A stretch of 64,000 nt of DNA from assembly GCA_037576195.1 (NCBI GenBank), contig CM075103.1, positions 25,814,723 to 25,878,722 on the forward strand, read 5' to 3'. The notes beneath the pieces were generated by a model. It had not been told where the DNA came from, searched no databases, and saw only the letters and a list, made by a program, of their open reading frames with translations. Shown here in pieces: positions 1-11,908 of the stretch (position 1 is its first letter; each line of letters opens with the position of its first letter). The position numbers and the translations under genes were made by a program. The stretch comes from Phytoseiulus persimilis (Eukaryota > Arthropoda > Arachnida > Mesostigmata > Phytoseiidae).

Positions 1-3000
1 GTCATAAAGTTTGAACAATCGAGCAGCTCTCACAGCTCGTTATTTCTATTTCGATGAAGGCTCGGAGTTTATTCGCGATGTTCATCATCTCAACTTGTTT
101 CAGCCGGCCCGAAATCATCATGATTACCCCATCCAGTTCTAAATGCACCCAAGTTGTGAAGTTGGTATGCGCCGTTTGGAATTCGGTGCTCTTTGTGCTG
201 TGGATACTGTTTTCTATGAAGTCATCGCCAGTTCCATAGATTGGTCAAGGTCCCTGATTCTCTCATTTCTGCGTTTCTTGGCTGTCGAACTCCTCATGTT
301 TCACGCTGGCCTGTAGCGTCCTGCGATTTTCTTCCTGCTTCACCGCGAGATCATGACAAGAAATTTGGATTGACGGGGAACTATTAAATTCGTAGGATGA
401 ATCGCCACATTTCTTCAAGACCGAGACACTCGTCTGCTGGGGAGCCTTATGCTACAGAGAGTCACAAGCCTGTATTCTGTTATCAGAAACGATTTTTTTG
501 CAAAAGCCCTCCGTTTGGTCGGAGTAGGTTGCCAGATCAGACATCGTCAATTATGCCTTCTCGTGGCGCATTCTTTCTCAAATCGTAAATCGTCCCCAGC
601 AGCATGATCGCACACTCGCTCACAGTGACTTTGTGATTTGCTATTCTCATTGAAAGTGTCACGCGCAAAAAAACATCCCCCGTATGAATAGTGCCTGGAA
701 CGTAGAACCTGGGGTGCACGCTTGGAGTCCTCCATACTCCGAGACCATTCGTTGTTTCATCGGCTGATCTACTGTAAGCAAATCCTAAACTTCCGCCGGA
801 ATCACGTTCCGGAAACGCAGGGAGTATTTCCGAAATCGAATCGCGGTTCAGCTTGAACTGAATTCGGATGCGGGAATCGTCACCTCCCGATTCTCACGCA
901 ATTTCTCATCCGACTCTCATTCGTTCGTAGTTCCACTCGGGTACCTAGTTCATGGATTGAGGAAGCAGACCCAGCTCGAAGCCGAACGAAGCCCGATTGT
1001 GCTCGAAATAATTCACGGCGTTTTCTCTTCATTGACTTCTCGCGAATTTTCTTTCTCTTCACGCCCTTTCGGAATAGATCAGGTGCTCCGTTCTTTGAAG
1101 ACATCGGCTTCCGCAAAGAGCGGCGAGAGCCTCACATTCCTTTCGCACCTGTGCAAAGCAAACTTCATAGTCGAACCCGAAGTTGACCCCTTTCGTTTCT
1201 AAACAGGCTCAAGGTTTAGACAGGAATGAATGATTGAGTTTGGGTCGAGTTTCGGATGAAGAGCGCTTTGGATAATTGAATGAACGGGCCTTCATCCCAA
1301 CACAGGGGGCGTTCCCCCTATCGAGCGACAGTTGGGGAAGGGGGGCACTCGAGGAAAAAGAGAGACTAAAGTTCCGAACCGACGGTCTAGACGGGAAAAC
1401 TCACTCCAAAGGCTGAGAGTCTTCGGGGCGGAGATGTGTCACGTCGCCTTGATTCATAAACGGCGAAAGGTTTCAGAGGGTGAGTGCTATCTACACTCGA
1501 CCTCCTCGAACAAGAATACACTACAGCTGGAGTAAATGTTCTCCGTGTGACCCTTGGTTTCTGATAGGAACTTCGGAAAACCTTTGCGACGCCAGATTGT
1601 ATCGGTTAAAGCCCGCTCGCCATCCACTTCGAACTGAACAGCTGGTGATTCAGAAGAGCTCTGTGCGACGAAATCAGAATCTCTCCACACAACCGCTTGT
1701 CGTGTGCAGCAACAGTTTGCAAAGTTGTCTGAATTCGGCGGAGCTCGTCTCTGCCGAGACTCCTCCGAGTTTGCTCTCTGGATCTGCCGATGTCAGCGAT
1801 CCCAATTTGAATAGCTCAATAGGGCGGATATGCTGAATGGTTTCGTTTCGCTCATCTCTAATTCACTTGATGTCTAGCATTGTCGAACGGAGCTTCTGAA
1901 GTGGTGCGCCGTGCTCTTCGAGAGGTTGGTCGGAGCGATCCACGAAATATTGAGAATCCCGCGAATCTCGGTCCAATCGTCTCAGACAGCCGACGAAGAC
2001 GAATGGAATGATGTGTTGTTCGTTCTTCCTTGGGAAACACCGGAAGCGGAATATTCTCCAATTTAAGTTCGCTCATCGTTCCCGAACCGCCGTCGAATGA
2101 CCCCTGTCAAATAGAAAATGACGTAAGCTGACAAGTCGAACAGGTTTCCGAACCGAAACACTCGTTCGCCGGAGACGGTCGGTCAGTATCACGAAATCGG
2201 CTGCAGCAGGCAGTGCCGGTCATGTGGAAATTCCGCTTCTAGGAGAGGATCCAGAAATATTCCCTGAAAGAGATTCTTACTCTGTCTTGGCTGTCGAGTG
2301 ACTTTCCATGAGACTGCTCTTAGTCACCATCATCGAGCGGTTTCTCGACGAAGAAACAGACATGCGTCAGACGGAGGACCGGCGAACGAAGACAAAAGTC
2401 GACAACCGCGGCGTTTTTCTTCGCAGAACGAACCCATAGGGGAAATACATCTTGTGGTGAGCATGGTGGCCTTCCACCTGGAATGCTCCGCGAGCTCGCT
2501 CGATCTCACCGATGGTCAAGCTGTCCGGGGAAGCTTCATTCATTCAAGATCACGGAACTTCGAGAGTATTCACTTGTCGTTGATTTGGAACTCCTGGACC
2601 GGCTGTATGGTTCTCTCATCCGGAGACGGTGTACGATTCACATCGATTTCGAGCGCCTCCACAGGGGGTTGTTGGAATTCGAATACAAACCGAGGTAACT
2701 GGTCCGTAATACTCGTTTCCCGGGCTCCCGAAGCGCAGTTCGCGAGTGTCCTCGGAATTTCGTTGACATAGACTTCCCGGGAGCCTGCTGGAAGCTATTT
2801 AATCCGGTGACTCTCTTAGGTGCAGTCACCGAAGTTCCTCACCTCGCTCGAGAGCGTCCTACCATGATAACTGACTCATCATATTGCAATTCCTGATAGA
2901 GTTTTCAGAAGTTCATCCAGGAGTTTTGGTCCGCAATGATCCGGAAAAAGAGCCGGTCGGCGGGGTCGGCCGGAGCAAAATTCGGAGCGATATCATGCCC

Positions 3001-6000
3001 TGAAACCAGACCCATGCGCAAAAGCTCTAACGAGGGAGTGCTCAACACATCGAGTGTCGACCCCCGAAGAACCCTGATGCCCCATGCTCATAGAATCTCC
3101 GAATTCACGCCTTAGTTCGAAGCTGGCGACTTCCAGACAGAGGACAAGTTCGATCGTCGAGTTATCGTGCCGACCGAAGTACGTGTGGCGACATTCGGGC
3201 AGTCATTCAATCGATGCGCCCGACGATCCTGGCTACGGTAATCTGTGCGTTTCCGATCAAAGACAACGGGATAACGAGCTGGATCAGGATGGAGGATCAA
3301 GTCTCATTGAGCTTTAAACGGACCTCGCCGAAACTCCACGAGCCAGCCAGAGAAGAGCCGTCTGGGGCTCACTTTCGGCGATGCGACCCTGCATTCCCGT
3401 GAGAGAAAACACAAAAATGCTCGTTTGCCATCAAGACCTATAATAATTGCCCTTCGCGAGCATAAATTCAATGAGTTCTCATCCGAACAGGGGAACATCT
3501 CTGACTTATCCGACAGAGCTCTCCAGTAGGGATTGCTGATCCCCGAGGCAATGAAGGTGGGCTTTGCGCAAACCTTCCGCTCAAGACGCCGCTGAGAGTG
3601 TTGGTTCCGCGGTTGCGAATGCAAGCCTGCGTGGAGCTCTGAAGTCGTTGAGCGGCCAGTGTCGGTGCGTCTCGGGCTGTTGTCACCAGCGATCACTCGC
3701 GGCAACGAGTCCTCAGATCTGGGTATGCTTTCAGGCGTGTGTGTTTCGTACGATTTCCTTCAACAGTCGTTCGATGGGCGAGGGTCCCGAGGACACCTGA
3801 AAAACCCCTCGATTGGGACCGACAGGATCTCCGAAAGGATGAATGGTGCTTTCCGAGTAGACGGCGGACTCTTTGCATTCGGGTCCGGCCCTTTGAAACT
3901 GCTGATCGAGGCGCCCCCGCCTCTCTCTGCTTCTGCACGTCTGGCATATTCAGCTCGTGCGAGGGAAGTCCGAGTCGCGATTTTCATGAGCTTTACCAAC
4001 GCCCTTGTTGCTCGATTCTGAGGGCAACTGGTCGAGTAGCTTCGGCTCATCACAGAGGATTGTTTTTCAACCTAAGATAAGCGGGATTACTGTCGGGGGA
4101 TATATGACGACCTTCGTCTCTTGAACAACAAAGAAGGGCATCCGAATCGACTTTCCCAGGAGCGTCTCGTTCTGGGCAGCATTCGGGTTCCTAGGTTGGT
4201 ATCTGGCTGGATTCGAGTCATGCCCATGACATTCGTGGTGTGAGAAGTAATTGGGAGGTAGAAGAAAAAAAGATAACTCATTCTTCTCCCGCGTTATACA
4301 ATGTATGAGATGATGTGCATCGGACTAGAACATCATACGAAGGCGGAGAGGGTTTCGAAGTTGATGAAGTACCTGCTATCTGTAAGACTCGCGAACTACA
4401 CCACCTGGAGAGAGTCAATACGGCAAGGGATTGTCATAATGGGATAAATGCATGAAACCATAAAAACTTTGAAGAATCATCCTGTTTCCGTGGACCATGC
4501 ACAGAAGACCACCATCATCCGTATAAATCGTATAGACCAGGTCATAGAAAGTCTTAGATGGGGCCTTGAAAGCCTGATCTTGCCTGCTTCCCGCTCGAAT
4601 CACGAGTATGGAGGCAATTCATCCGCGATGGAAAGTTTTCTTCTGAGTACTCGCTCTACCGAGTTGGCGAATGATTCAAACTGACGCCATTCCATGAATC
4701 GTTACGTGCCGGAACGCGTCAACTGGATGCCGCCCTATGTTTAACTTCAGGGTAGATTTGGCGCCAGAGTCAATTCGGTTATTGCGTCAACTGGGCACTG
4801 GCCCCCTTGAGGGCTTGACAACGTTGGCGAACCCGCTTGTGGACCGTCTTCGATGGTAAAGAGAGGATTCGTAGCTTAGCGACCTCAGACCCGGACTGGC
4901 AGCTACGAGTTCAAACCCCGGCTTTGGCGAAATCCCCTCGAATGATAAACTGGGTGCGACCCCATGAGGAGGTACGGCTCATTTCTCTCACATGTGATGC
5001 AGGATTCTGGAAGAGGCAGCGGATGGATTCAGATAACGTGGTAGAGGACAGAAGGTCACTTTGTATGAGGTGCCAAGTTGACTCTGGAGCCCAGTCGGAA
5101 TAATCACGGAGAAGCTAGGATTATGCGCATTTCGAGAACAGTTAGCTTCACCAGGACGTACGCTTCAAAACGTTGGACATCCGTGCGCGAGAGTCGCCTC
5201 GCAATGGGAACGAATATCACTTAGTCTGAGATTGACGTCTTGCTAGACATCCGGGACAGCAGCGTGTCTTGATTCCGGGAACACTCTCTGGGAATGAAGA
5301 GTTTCCAGTCGAGTTATCCACGAATCGATGACTGGTATCGTTCGAGAATATATGCGGAGATGACTATGCGCCGCTTTGCACACGGGTAGAAAACTGATCG
5401 AAAGAATTCTGAGCTGAAAGCACTCAGTCGTTCGCAAGGCTGGCGGAGCGGGCAAATGGACACGGTTGTGCCATTGATACTGCATCGGATGACCTCTTTG
5501 ACGCTGTCCCTACCGAGGAACGAGAGCTTGAGAACTACGGTTCAATACCCATCGCTTAGGCGCCTTCTCCGAGAACGGGTCCCATGCTTGGGATGCTCTT
5601 CGGAAGAACGCCGGAATATGTGTAACCCCAGGCTTCTGCGAAATCTTTGTGTCGGCGATTCCTCGCCCTTAAGCCTGTCAGGATCGGCAGAACTCTCATA
5701 ACGGAAAGAAAGATAACACGCTCTGAGCGCTTCCTGTGTCCTCTCTCCAGATCGCGCTCTCCAGAGAACTGATTGATCGGACTCGAAACTCCTGGGTACA
5801 CGGAGTTATGAATGCCATCGATTGTTTTACATCCGCCTGCCCATGCCAGAGTTCGGTGGCCGGCTCGCTCTGCCCCAGTTGAAAGTGTTTTCCAGCTGTT
5901 TCTTGTTCACTCCAAAAGCTGCCTCTCATCCGGGACCCAGAGCCTGACCCGTTTCGAGAAAAAATAAGAATAGAACAGCTAGTCTGTGAAGTTGTCTTGG

Positions 6001-7519
6001 AACACCTTAAAGCAGCAAATAGAGAAAGTGTCCATCAGAGAGGGGTAGAGGAGCTTGAACGATTCGGACTTGACGAGGAATGATGGACCAGAATTCCCAG
6101 ATAATGCGGAACTGTTCGTTCGTTCGCCTTGAAAGAGCTTCGGGTCGGCTTGAAACTTGCGGCATGTTCTAGAGCGGGTCTTTGAGAAGGACATGGGCCA
6201 TCTATCCTCTGAGTCAACCCCGGATCAGGTCTGATTTCCCTTAAGGATCTTTCTGTCTTCCTCGGAGCTGGTCGATCTGGTCCTACTCGTTGAGAATTTT
6301 CGCTCAGCGTAGTTCCGATGTCAATGGGAAGACCTTCCATCGATCCGTAGTCCACCGTACACTCCGATAGGTGATACTATCGCACACGCGGTTTGCCTAG
6401 ATTCATATGGTTCCCCTATGCTTGTGCCAGCATGTCCCCCAAAACTTCAATCACTGACTTCTTGTCGAACTCCAACAACAGCCACAAGTGAATGTCCTCC
6501 ATGAATGAAACCATTGAGGATGTCGAAGATTCCGTTCACTTCAAACTTATTACAACAGAGGAGATCCAAACACCGAGCTTGGTAATGTGTTGAAACTTGC
6601 ATCATGGGTGGAGACTGAGACCTGAGGCATTCAATGTTCACCATCCATCAATCCATGGACATTTGGGTCGATAAAAGAATGGATCGATGAGCGCCAAACT
6701 GCCACGAGGCACCAAAGACTCATTCGTCTCTCCAAATGATGATCGATGCTCTGAGGCAAGAAACGTCGACGTCGAAGTTTCACACTCGGAAACATGCTTC
6801 TGATGTCGAGTCTAGCTCTAGCCTCGTACTTTTTGTATAACAAACGATGACTTCTGCTACCATCGAAGTCGGAATTTCCACCTTGATAGAAGTTGATAGC
6901 GTTGGCAGGCATTAATGAGTCACTGTGGCGGCGCGGGTTTTTCACTCGTATCGTAAATTTCTCTAGAAAAGCAGAACCACGATTGTTCGAAAGTTTGGGA
7001 GCGCTCCCAGCGTCGAAAGATGAGGGTCCACCCAGTGCTTTGCAGAGTTGATCACACGTCTCCGTGGTCTCCTTCACTCTCCAGTCAACTCATCGAGCGA
7101 AAGAGTTGAAGTTCTCGGTGGGGAGCCGTTCCGGGCCGAATTCTCATCGATGGGCCATAGCTCTCTCGCTCGGTGAAATTTCGCTTTCCGCTGAAGCCTG
7201 GTCTTGCTCATCGCCCGTGGATTGCAACAGAATCCGCAGTTGCGGGTATTACCTCTGCCGAGAGCGTCCGGTCCGGAATCGTTCCCCTCACCTCGCCTCA
7301 ACTCTTTCCCGTTGACAGAAACAAGTCGTCAGATCACCCGAAACAACTGGTGTCGAACATCAACAAGAGTATGACCACCGCCATTGCCCTCATCATCATC
7401 TCCAACATCATCATCATCGGTGGCGACTGCGGCGGCAAGTTCAGATCCGAGCGACGTCGTCGGCCGACTCAGCCTTGAGGCCAGAAAATCTTCCAAGAAA
7501 GCTAGCAACAAGATCGGTG
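1..7519. other. Region without a confident gene
   Basis: I find no recognisable protein or RNA gene in this 7.5 kb. Open frames are short and occur on both strands. One stretch near 2483-2694 ends in a good splice donor and is listed separately. A tRNA-like patch near 4870-4935 is discussed under the rejected items. The part from about 7300 to 7519 is the probable upstream region of the serine protease and contains a run of short CAT/ATC trinucleotide repeats at about 7388-7425. Confidence 0.5.
2483..2694 (+). CDS. Candidate exon of unidentified gene
   Basis: A 71-residue open frame ends at a good splice donor (CGAG then gtaact at 2695). The encoded segment is rich in Leu and Arg with regular hydrophobic spacing, for example HSFKITELREYSLVVDLELL, and looks more protein-like than its neighbours. 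I do not recognise a family. The partner exons upstream and downstream could not be assigned: the frame before 2483 breaks and no convincing acceptor follows. It could equally be a chance open frame. Confidence 0.22.
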
Positions 7520-9019
7520 ATGTGGCTGTGGTGTTTGACAGTTGTTTTGAGCGGGGCCGTGCTCTCCGCCTCGGCCCAAAACCAGAGAGACTCGTTGGTG
7601 GAACAGGTGCGACAAGTCGACCCAGCGATATATAAATGGTACCGCGATACCTATTGGAATACCTGCGGTGAAATCGAGCAGCGAAGCTTCCACCAGACCA
7701 ACAACGTGATAAATCAACCAACGAGCTCCAGCGTTCCGCCCCCGACTTCACCTCCGACGAGATCGCCAAGACCCAGTCCGGACAACGGGCGGAACAACAA
7801 CAACGGCAATAGCAGGGGTGACAACCGCAAGCCGAACTATCCTCCTAAGCCGAACTACGAGCCCAACAGCCCGGACAATCTGAACACGCGAACCCTCTCC
7901 ATAAGTTTCCCTTCGGAGGCTGATGAGGCTCGTAGCATTGCGCATCAGGACCGACTGAATCAGGAAGTGTTGGCTCAGCGAGAGTACATCGGGCCGAATA
8001 CCGCCTCGATACCAGGCTACGACCGAAGCTATCAGCGAAACCCGAATCCTGGGCCACAGCGTACCCGGTACGGCAACGGCTACAGCAACGGCTACGGCTA
8101 CCCGGGTCAAGGAGGCGAAGGATTTTCTTACAATGACGGCTACGGCTACAACAACAGACCGAACGGTGCATTTTACGGAGCGCGAGCTCAAAGTCCTCAG
8201 GTCGTTCAGCTTGCCAACGGAGACACCCTCGTCATCCTGAGGACGAGACGCGAAACCGTCACCGATACTCAGATGTTTTTCCCAACGGTCGTGGGCGGTC
8301 AAGAAGCATCGCGGACGTACCCTTGGATGGTGCCCATAGTCGCCAAGGGAATCGACGAAAACTATGTGATCTGGTGCGGCAGTACTCTCATAACAGATCG
8401 GCATCTGTTGTCGGCGGGGCACTGTTTCGATATCCGACAAGATCCGACGTCGTTCAGCGCTTTGATCCGAGCGCATAATATTTCGCAACCGGAGGAAGTT
8501 GTCGACCTGCAGAAGATCACCGTCCACCCAGACTACCAGCCCGGAAAATTCTACAATGACGTCGCGATTGTCACGCTCGCGAAGCCTGTCAAGAATTTCA
8601 AACCGGCCTGCCTTCCGATCGAAGATCCGGTAGGTGTTGATGACGCCGGCAAGACCGTGGAAGTTCTGGGATACGGCTCGTTGGCGTTCGGGGAGCGGGC
8701 GAGTCAGACGCTGCAGATAGCCAAGCTCGAGGTTTTCAAAAACGAAGATTGCCGAGCCAATTATTCGTCGAAGCAAGACACGGCGCTCAATCAGGGCATT
8801 ATCAAGACTCAGCTCTGCGCAGGCGCCAGAGACGGATCGAGCGACGCGTGCCAAAACGACTCCGGAGGGCCTTTGGTGAACGACGACTATTTAGGTCGGC
8901 GAATGGTCGTCGGGGTCGTGTCCTTTGGTTTCCAGTGCGCCCGCGAAGGATATCCGGGAGTTTACTCGAGAGTGAAGGAGTTCCTGCCGTGGATCATGCC
9001 AACGATTCGGAGAGTCTGA
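7520..9019 (+). CDS. Secreted trypsin-like (S1) serine protease with atypical oxyanion residue
   Basis: A 499-residue secreted S1-family protease in a single exon. The ATG at 7520 is chosen because a signal peptide follows directly (MWLWCLTVVLSGAVLSASAQ). Residues about 25-250 form a Pro/Asn-rich then Gly/Tyr/Asn-rich linker with one Cys near the start. The mature domain begins at VVGG (257-260). The triad is His301 (SAGHC), Asp347 (NDVAIV) and Ser448 (NDSGGP). Asp at the 189 position (SSDACQ) predicts cleavage after Arg or Lys. Two oddities are visible. The residue before the Asp-Ser pair is Asn446, where nearly all S1 enzymes have Gly193, part of the oxyanion hole. The activation site reads FFPT/VVGG, lacking the usual Arg or Lys. 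It lies 2 kb upstream of a broken copy with the same Asn. Whether it is an active enzyme or a weak/pseudo-protease is uncertain; family assignment is secure. Confidence 0.9.
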   Translation: MWLWCLTVVLSGAVLSASAQNQRDSLVEQVRQVDPAIYKWYRDTYWNTCGEIEQRSFHQTNNVINQPTSSSVPPPTSPPTRSPRPSPDNGRNNNNGNSRGDNRKPNYPPKPNYEPNSPDNLNTRTLSISFPSEADEARSIAHQDRLNQEVLAQREYIGPNTASIPGYDRSYQRNPNPGPQRTRYGNGYSNGYGYPGQGGEGFSYNDGYGYNNRPNGAFYGARAQSPQVVQLANGDTLVILRTRRETVTDTQMFFPTVVGGQEASRTYPWMVPIVAKGIDENYVIWCGSTLITDRHLLSAGHCFDIRQDPTSFSALIRAHNISQPEEVVDLQKITVHPDYQPGKFYNDVAIVTLAKPVKNFKPACLPIEDPVGVDDAGKTVEVLGYGSLAFGERASQTLQIAKLEVFKNEDCRANYSSKQDTALNQGIIKTQLCAGARDGSSDACQNDSGGPLVNDDYLGRRMVVGVVSFGFQCAREGYPGVYSRVKEFLPWIMPTIRRV

Positions 9020-11191
9020 GAGGGGAAATAATCCTCGAGCCTTCTATCAGCCAGCCAGCCGGAAGATCGAACGATGTGACCGGTCAGCGCAGCAACGATG
9101 AGCGAACATCGATCGAGTCACACGGGGGTTGAATCGCGATATTCAATCCGGCCGCCACCGCTCGAATTCGATGCCCGAGCGGAGATAACGGACCTCATTT
9201 GAGCCCGATTCCAGATCTAAGCTGTCCGATTCAGAATAAAGTTCCCCTCTCGATTCTTCCCTGTGACCCCGAAGTCGTCCTAATCTGATTCTCTTTTCCC
9301 AACGCTCCCATCCTAGATACGGTTTCCGCTCCAAACACACACTTCGTGCGTGGGGCTAGCGAGCGAGCTCTGCGATCACGGGTCTTAGAAAGGAGAGAGC
9401 TCCGCTGGACCTGCCTCGTTCGAGAGATAGACAGTAAAGTATTCGTCGCTCCTTCAGGTTGTCTCCGCGAACGACAAGTGATATTTATGACAGGATCCCA
9501 CCTTTCCAGCATCCCTAGAGCTTTCGATGCGACGTCGAATAATCTCTTCGGCCGTACGCTTCCCAGCTCAACCACAACGGGACAGAGGCTCTGGCTCAGT
9601 TAACGCCGGGCGTTCATGAAAATGTATTCTTTCCGGATTCCCAGTCTCATGAGGCAGTTCATGCTGAGGACACTGAGCTCGTTGCTCGGAAGAGAACACA
9701 TCTCATCCCAGAACTACTAAACGCTAGCCCTTTGTTTTTGGATGAGAAGATCCCATTCTGAGCCCAATGGAAGATGAGCGAGTGAGATAACGAACATCTG
9801 TTCCAGCTTTGCGATGTCTGCCGGAGCGGACGCTTTTCCCCAGCATCGATGTTGATCACTGGACCTCTACCCAGGATCGAGAGTACTCCCCGAAACTGCG
9901 ATGTAACATGGTGTGATTGATGTGATGAGGGTCTTCGTCTAGTGGAGGTCTCACATCAGCGAAGTTAATACGACAGAAATCTCAGCGGGGATGATCTCGG
10001 AATCGCAGAGTCTGACGACAGTGTGTGAGAAAACGAGTTCATCTCAACTCCTCAGCTCAACGGGTTGAATGCACTCTGGTAGCTCGAAGACTCGCCCTAA
10101 AACCACGTTCAAGAGCGGGGAAACTGTTACATAGGATTCAACGATTGGGCTGTCTAGCAGACTCCCAGTCTCAACGTGCCGGAACTAGGCCTTGGAGACC
10201 TCCGAAGTGACATGAAGGGAGAATATGATTGAAATTTAAAATTTTTGTCTCGCAGAGCCCATGAAGAGCCTTGAGGACAGCGTTGACAGCCGTCCTGCCG
10301 ACTAATGGGGAGCATAGAAATGGAGTTGCGCGAGAAAAATACTCAGCGACACTCCTCATTAATGGATGCTGAAGTCTCAGCCGAGCTTGGAGAGTCCGGA
10401 AACAACGAAGGAGTTCATCCACGCCGAAGCAGCTTCGAGGTGGGAACGGAGGTTTTCGGATTGATGGGCGTCGAATGTCTCGGCTGCGGGTTACTGGGTT
10501 TCGGGTATCAGGACACTGAGATTGGAATGAAGTTGATGGATCGGAAGTGGAAGTTGAGCGTCTCTCTGCTCGCCGGATCAAGTTCTGGCTTTCCATCTCT
10601 TCCTTGTCGTGCTGTGCAATGAGTATACCCGTCGATCAGCGAAGAGAGGCTCAGTTGTGGTCGGTAAATCACAGTTGAAACTTGCATATTCAGTGACTCT
10701 TCTACCTTCAAGTTGAGCAGACCAGCCGAGCTGATTTCTCAACTCTTGAACCGTTGAGCACGAGGAGCGCTGAGAATGCTCGATTGATTGACGCGGAACT
10801 CATCGATGACTGCTCTGCCATCCATCGAACGGCGTTGCTCGATTCAGGAGCAACGTCCTCGGTCCAGACGAGCATTCGTGCTGAAGGGCGCCTCGATCAC
10901 GAGGAAGGGCCTTGAGACAAAGGTTAAAATTTGAGCAGAGGCTGGTCCAGGAGGCCTTTAGCAAGTAAAAACCTGTCCTCTTACCAGCATCGTGATGCTG
11001 CCCGGTTGTTTCCCCTCCTCGCACTGTCGGGACGTGCATCCAACGCTCCGGGTTCTGTAAAACTCCTTCATCCACCAGATTTCTCCACTCTGATGTTCTG
11101 AGCTCTCTGAGGTCAGCTTCCAGAGAAAAAGAGTGCCCAGCGACACGTGGCTTTCATCGCGAACAGACAGCTCCCCACCCCGCTAGACATG
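9020..11191. other. Spacer between protease and its broken copy
   Basis: No gene recognised. Open frames at about 10171-10596 (minus) and 10305-10622 (plus) overlap each other and show no domain, signal peptide or splice context. The first few hundred bases are presumably the 3-prime untranslated region of the protease, although no perfect AATAAA is evident close to its stop. Confidence 0.45.
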
Positions 11192-11908
11192 ATGGTCTCC
11201 AAATTGTTCAAGTTGCTCAATCTGTTCCTCGGTGCATCGGTGCTGACCGGAGGATAGACGCGAGAGTACAACGTATCCCGTAGGACTCGAGCCCAAAGGC
11301 TACCACAGGGGCGTCGACAAGTACCACGAAGCGTGCGGCGAATTCGAAGAGAGGTCAGAGTGATCAGAGTGCAATCTCTCGGTGACTCTGAAGGAGTGGT
11401 TGACCTCGACGGAATCGTGATCCATCACAAATGCGAGAAGAGTTTCTCCTACAGCGATATCGCGGTCGTGTTTCTCGCAAAGCAAGTTAACAACTTCAAA
11501 CCGCTGTGCCTCCCGGACGGTGAGATGGCTGCGAGTGTTAACATCAACACTGCCTTGGCTGAGGTCCGGGGCTTTGGCCTTCGGCGACGGCGCGAGCAAG
11601 ACCCTGCAGGTCACGAAGCTCGAAATCTCCGCCAACGAAGAATTTCGTGCCAATTACTCGACCAAACCGGACTCAGCCCTCGGTAGAGGTATTGTCCGGA
11701 ATAAGCTCTGCGCAGGAGCAGCTGACGGCTGTCTCGACGCGTCCCAGAACGATTCAGGGGGTTCTTCGGTGAACAAAGACGACATCGACGGTAGGATTCT
11801 AATCGGCGGCGTTTAGTTTGGATACCAGTGCGCTCGTGAGGGTTTCCCGGGAGTTTACACCAGAGTGACGGGGTTCCTGCCTTGGATTATGGCTAAATTA
11901 CGAGACAA
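11192..11908 (+). pseudogene. Degenerate copy of the adjacent serine protease
   Basis: This is a decayed relative of the protease at 7520-9019. It begins with an ATG and hydrophobic leader (MVSKLFKLLNLFLGASVL) that runs into a stop, then keeps a piece like the parent N-terminal Cys region (KYHEACGEFEE versus WYRDTYWNTCGEIEQ). The part holding the activation site and the catalytic His is missing. The rest follows the parent: SDIAVVFLAKQVNNFKP, then a frame change near 11560, then ASKTLQVTKLEISANEE, then DASQNDSGGS, an in-frame TAG near 11815, and FGYQCAREGFPGVYTRV. The disulphide Cys before the active-site Ser is also changed to Ser. The stop corresponding to the parent end is lost and the frame runs on to about 12062. 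It keeps the unusual Asn before Asp-Ser, so that trait predates the duplication. Confidence 0.85.

Noticed and set aside
4866..4935. tRNA-like patch with A-box-like TAGCTTAGCGACC and B-box-like GAGTTCAAACCC
   Set aside because: The spacing is plausible, but acceptor and anticodon stems do not form a cloverleaf. It could be a tRNA-derived SINE head, but no tail or target duplication is visible.
7748..8854. 368-codon open frame on the minus strand
   Set aside because: It lies wholly antisense to the well-supported serine protease and has an Arg/Val-rich composition typical of a codon-bias shadow.
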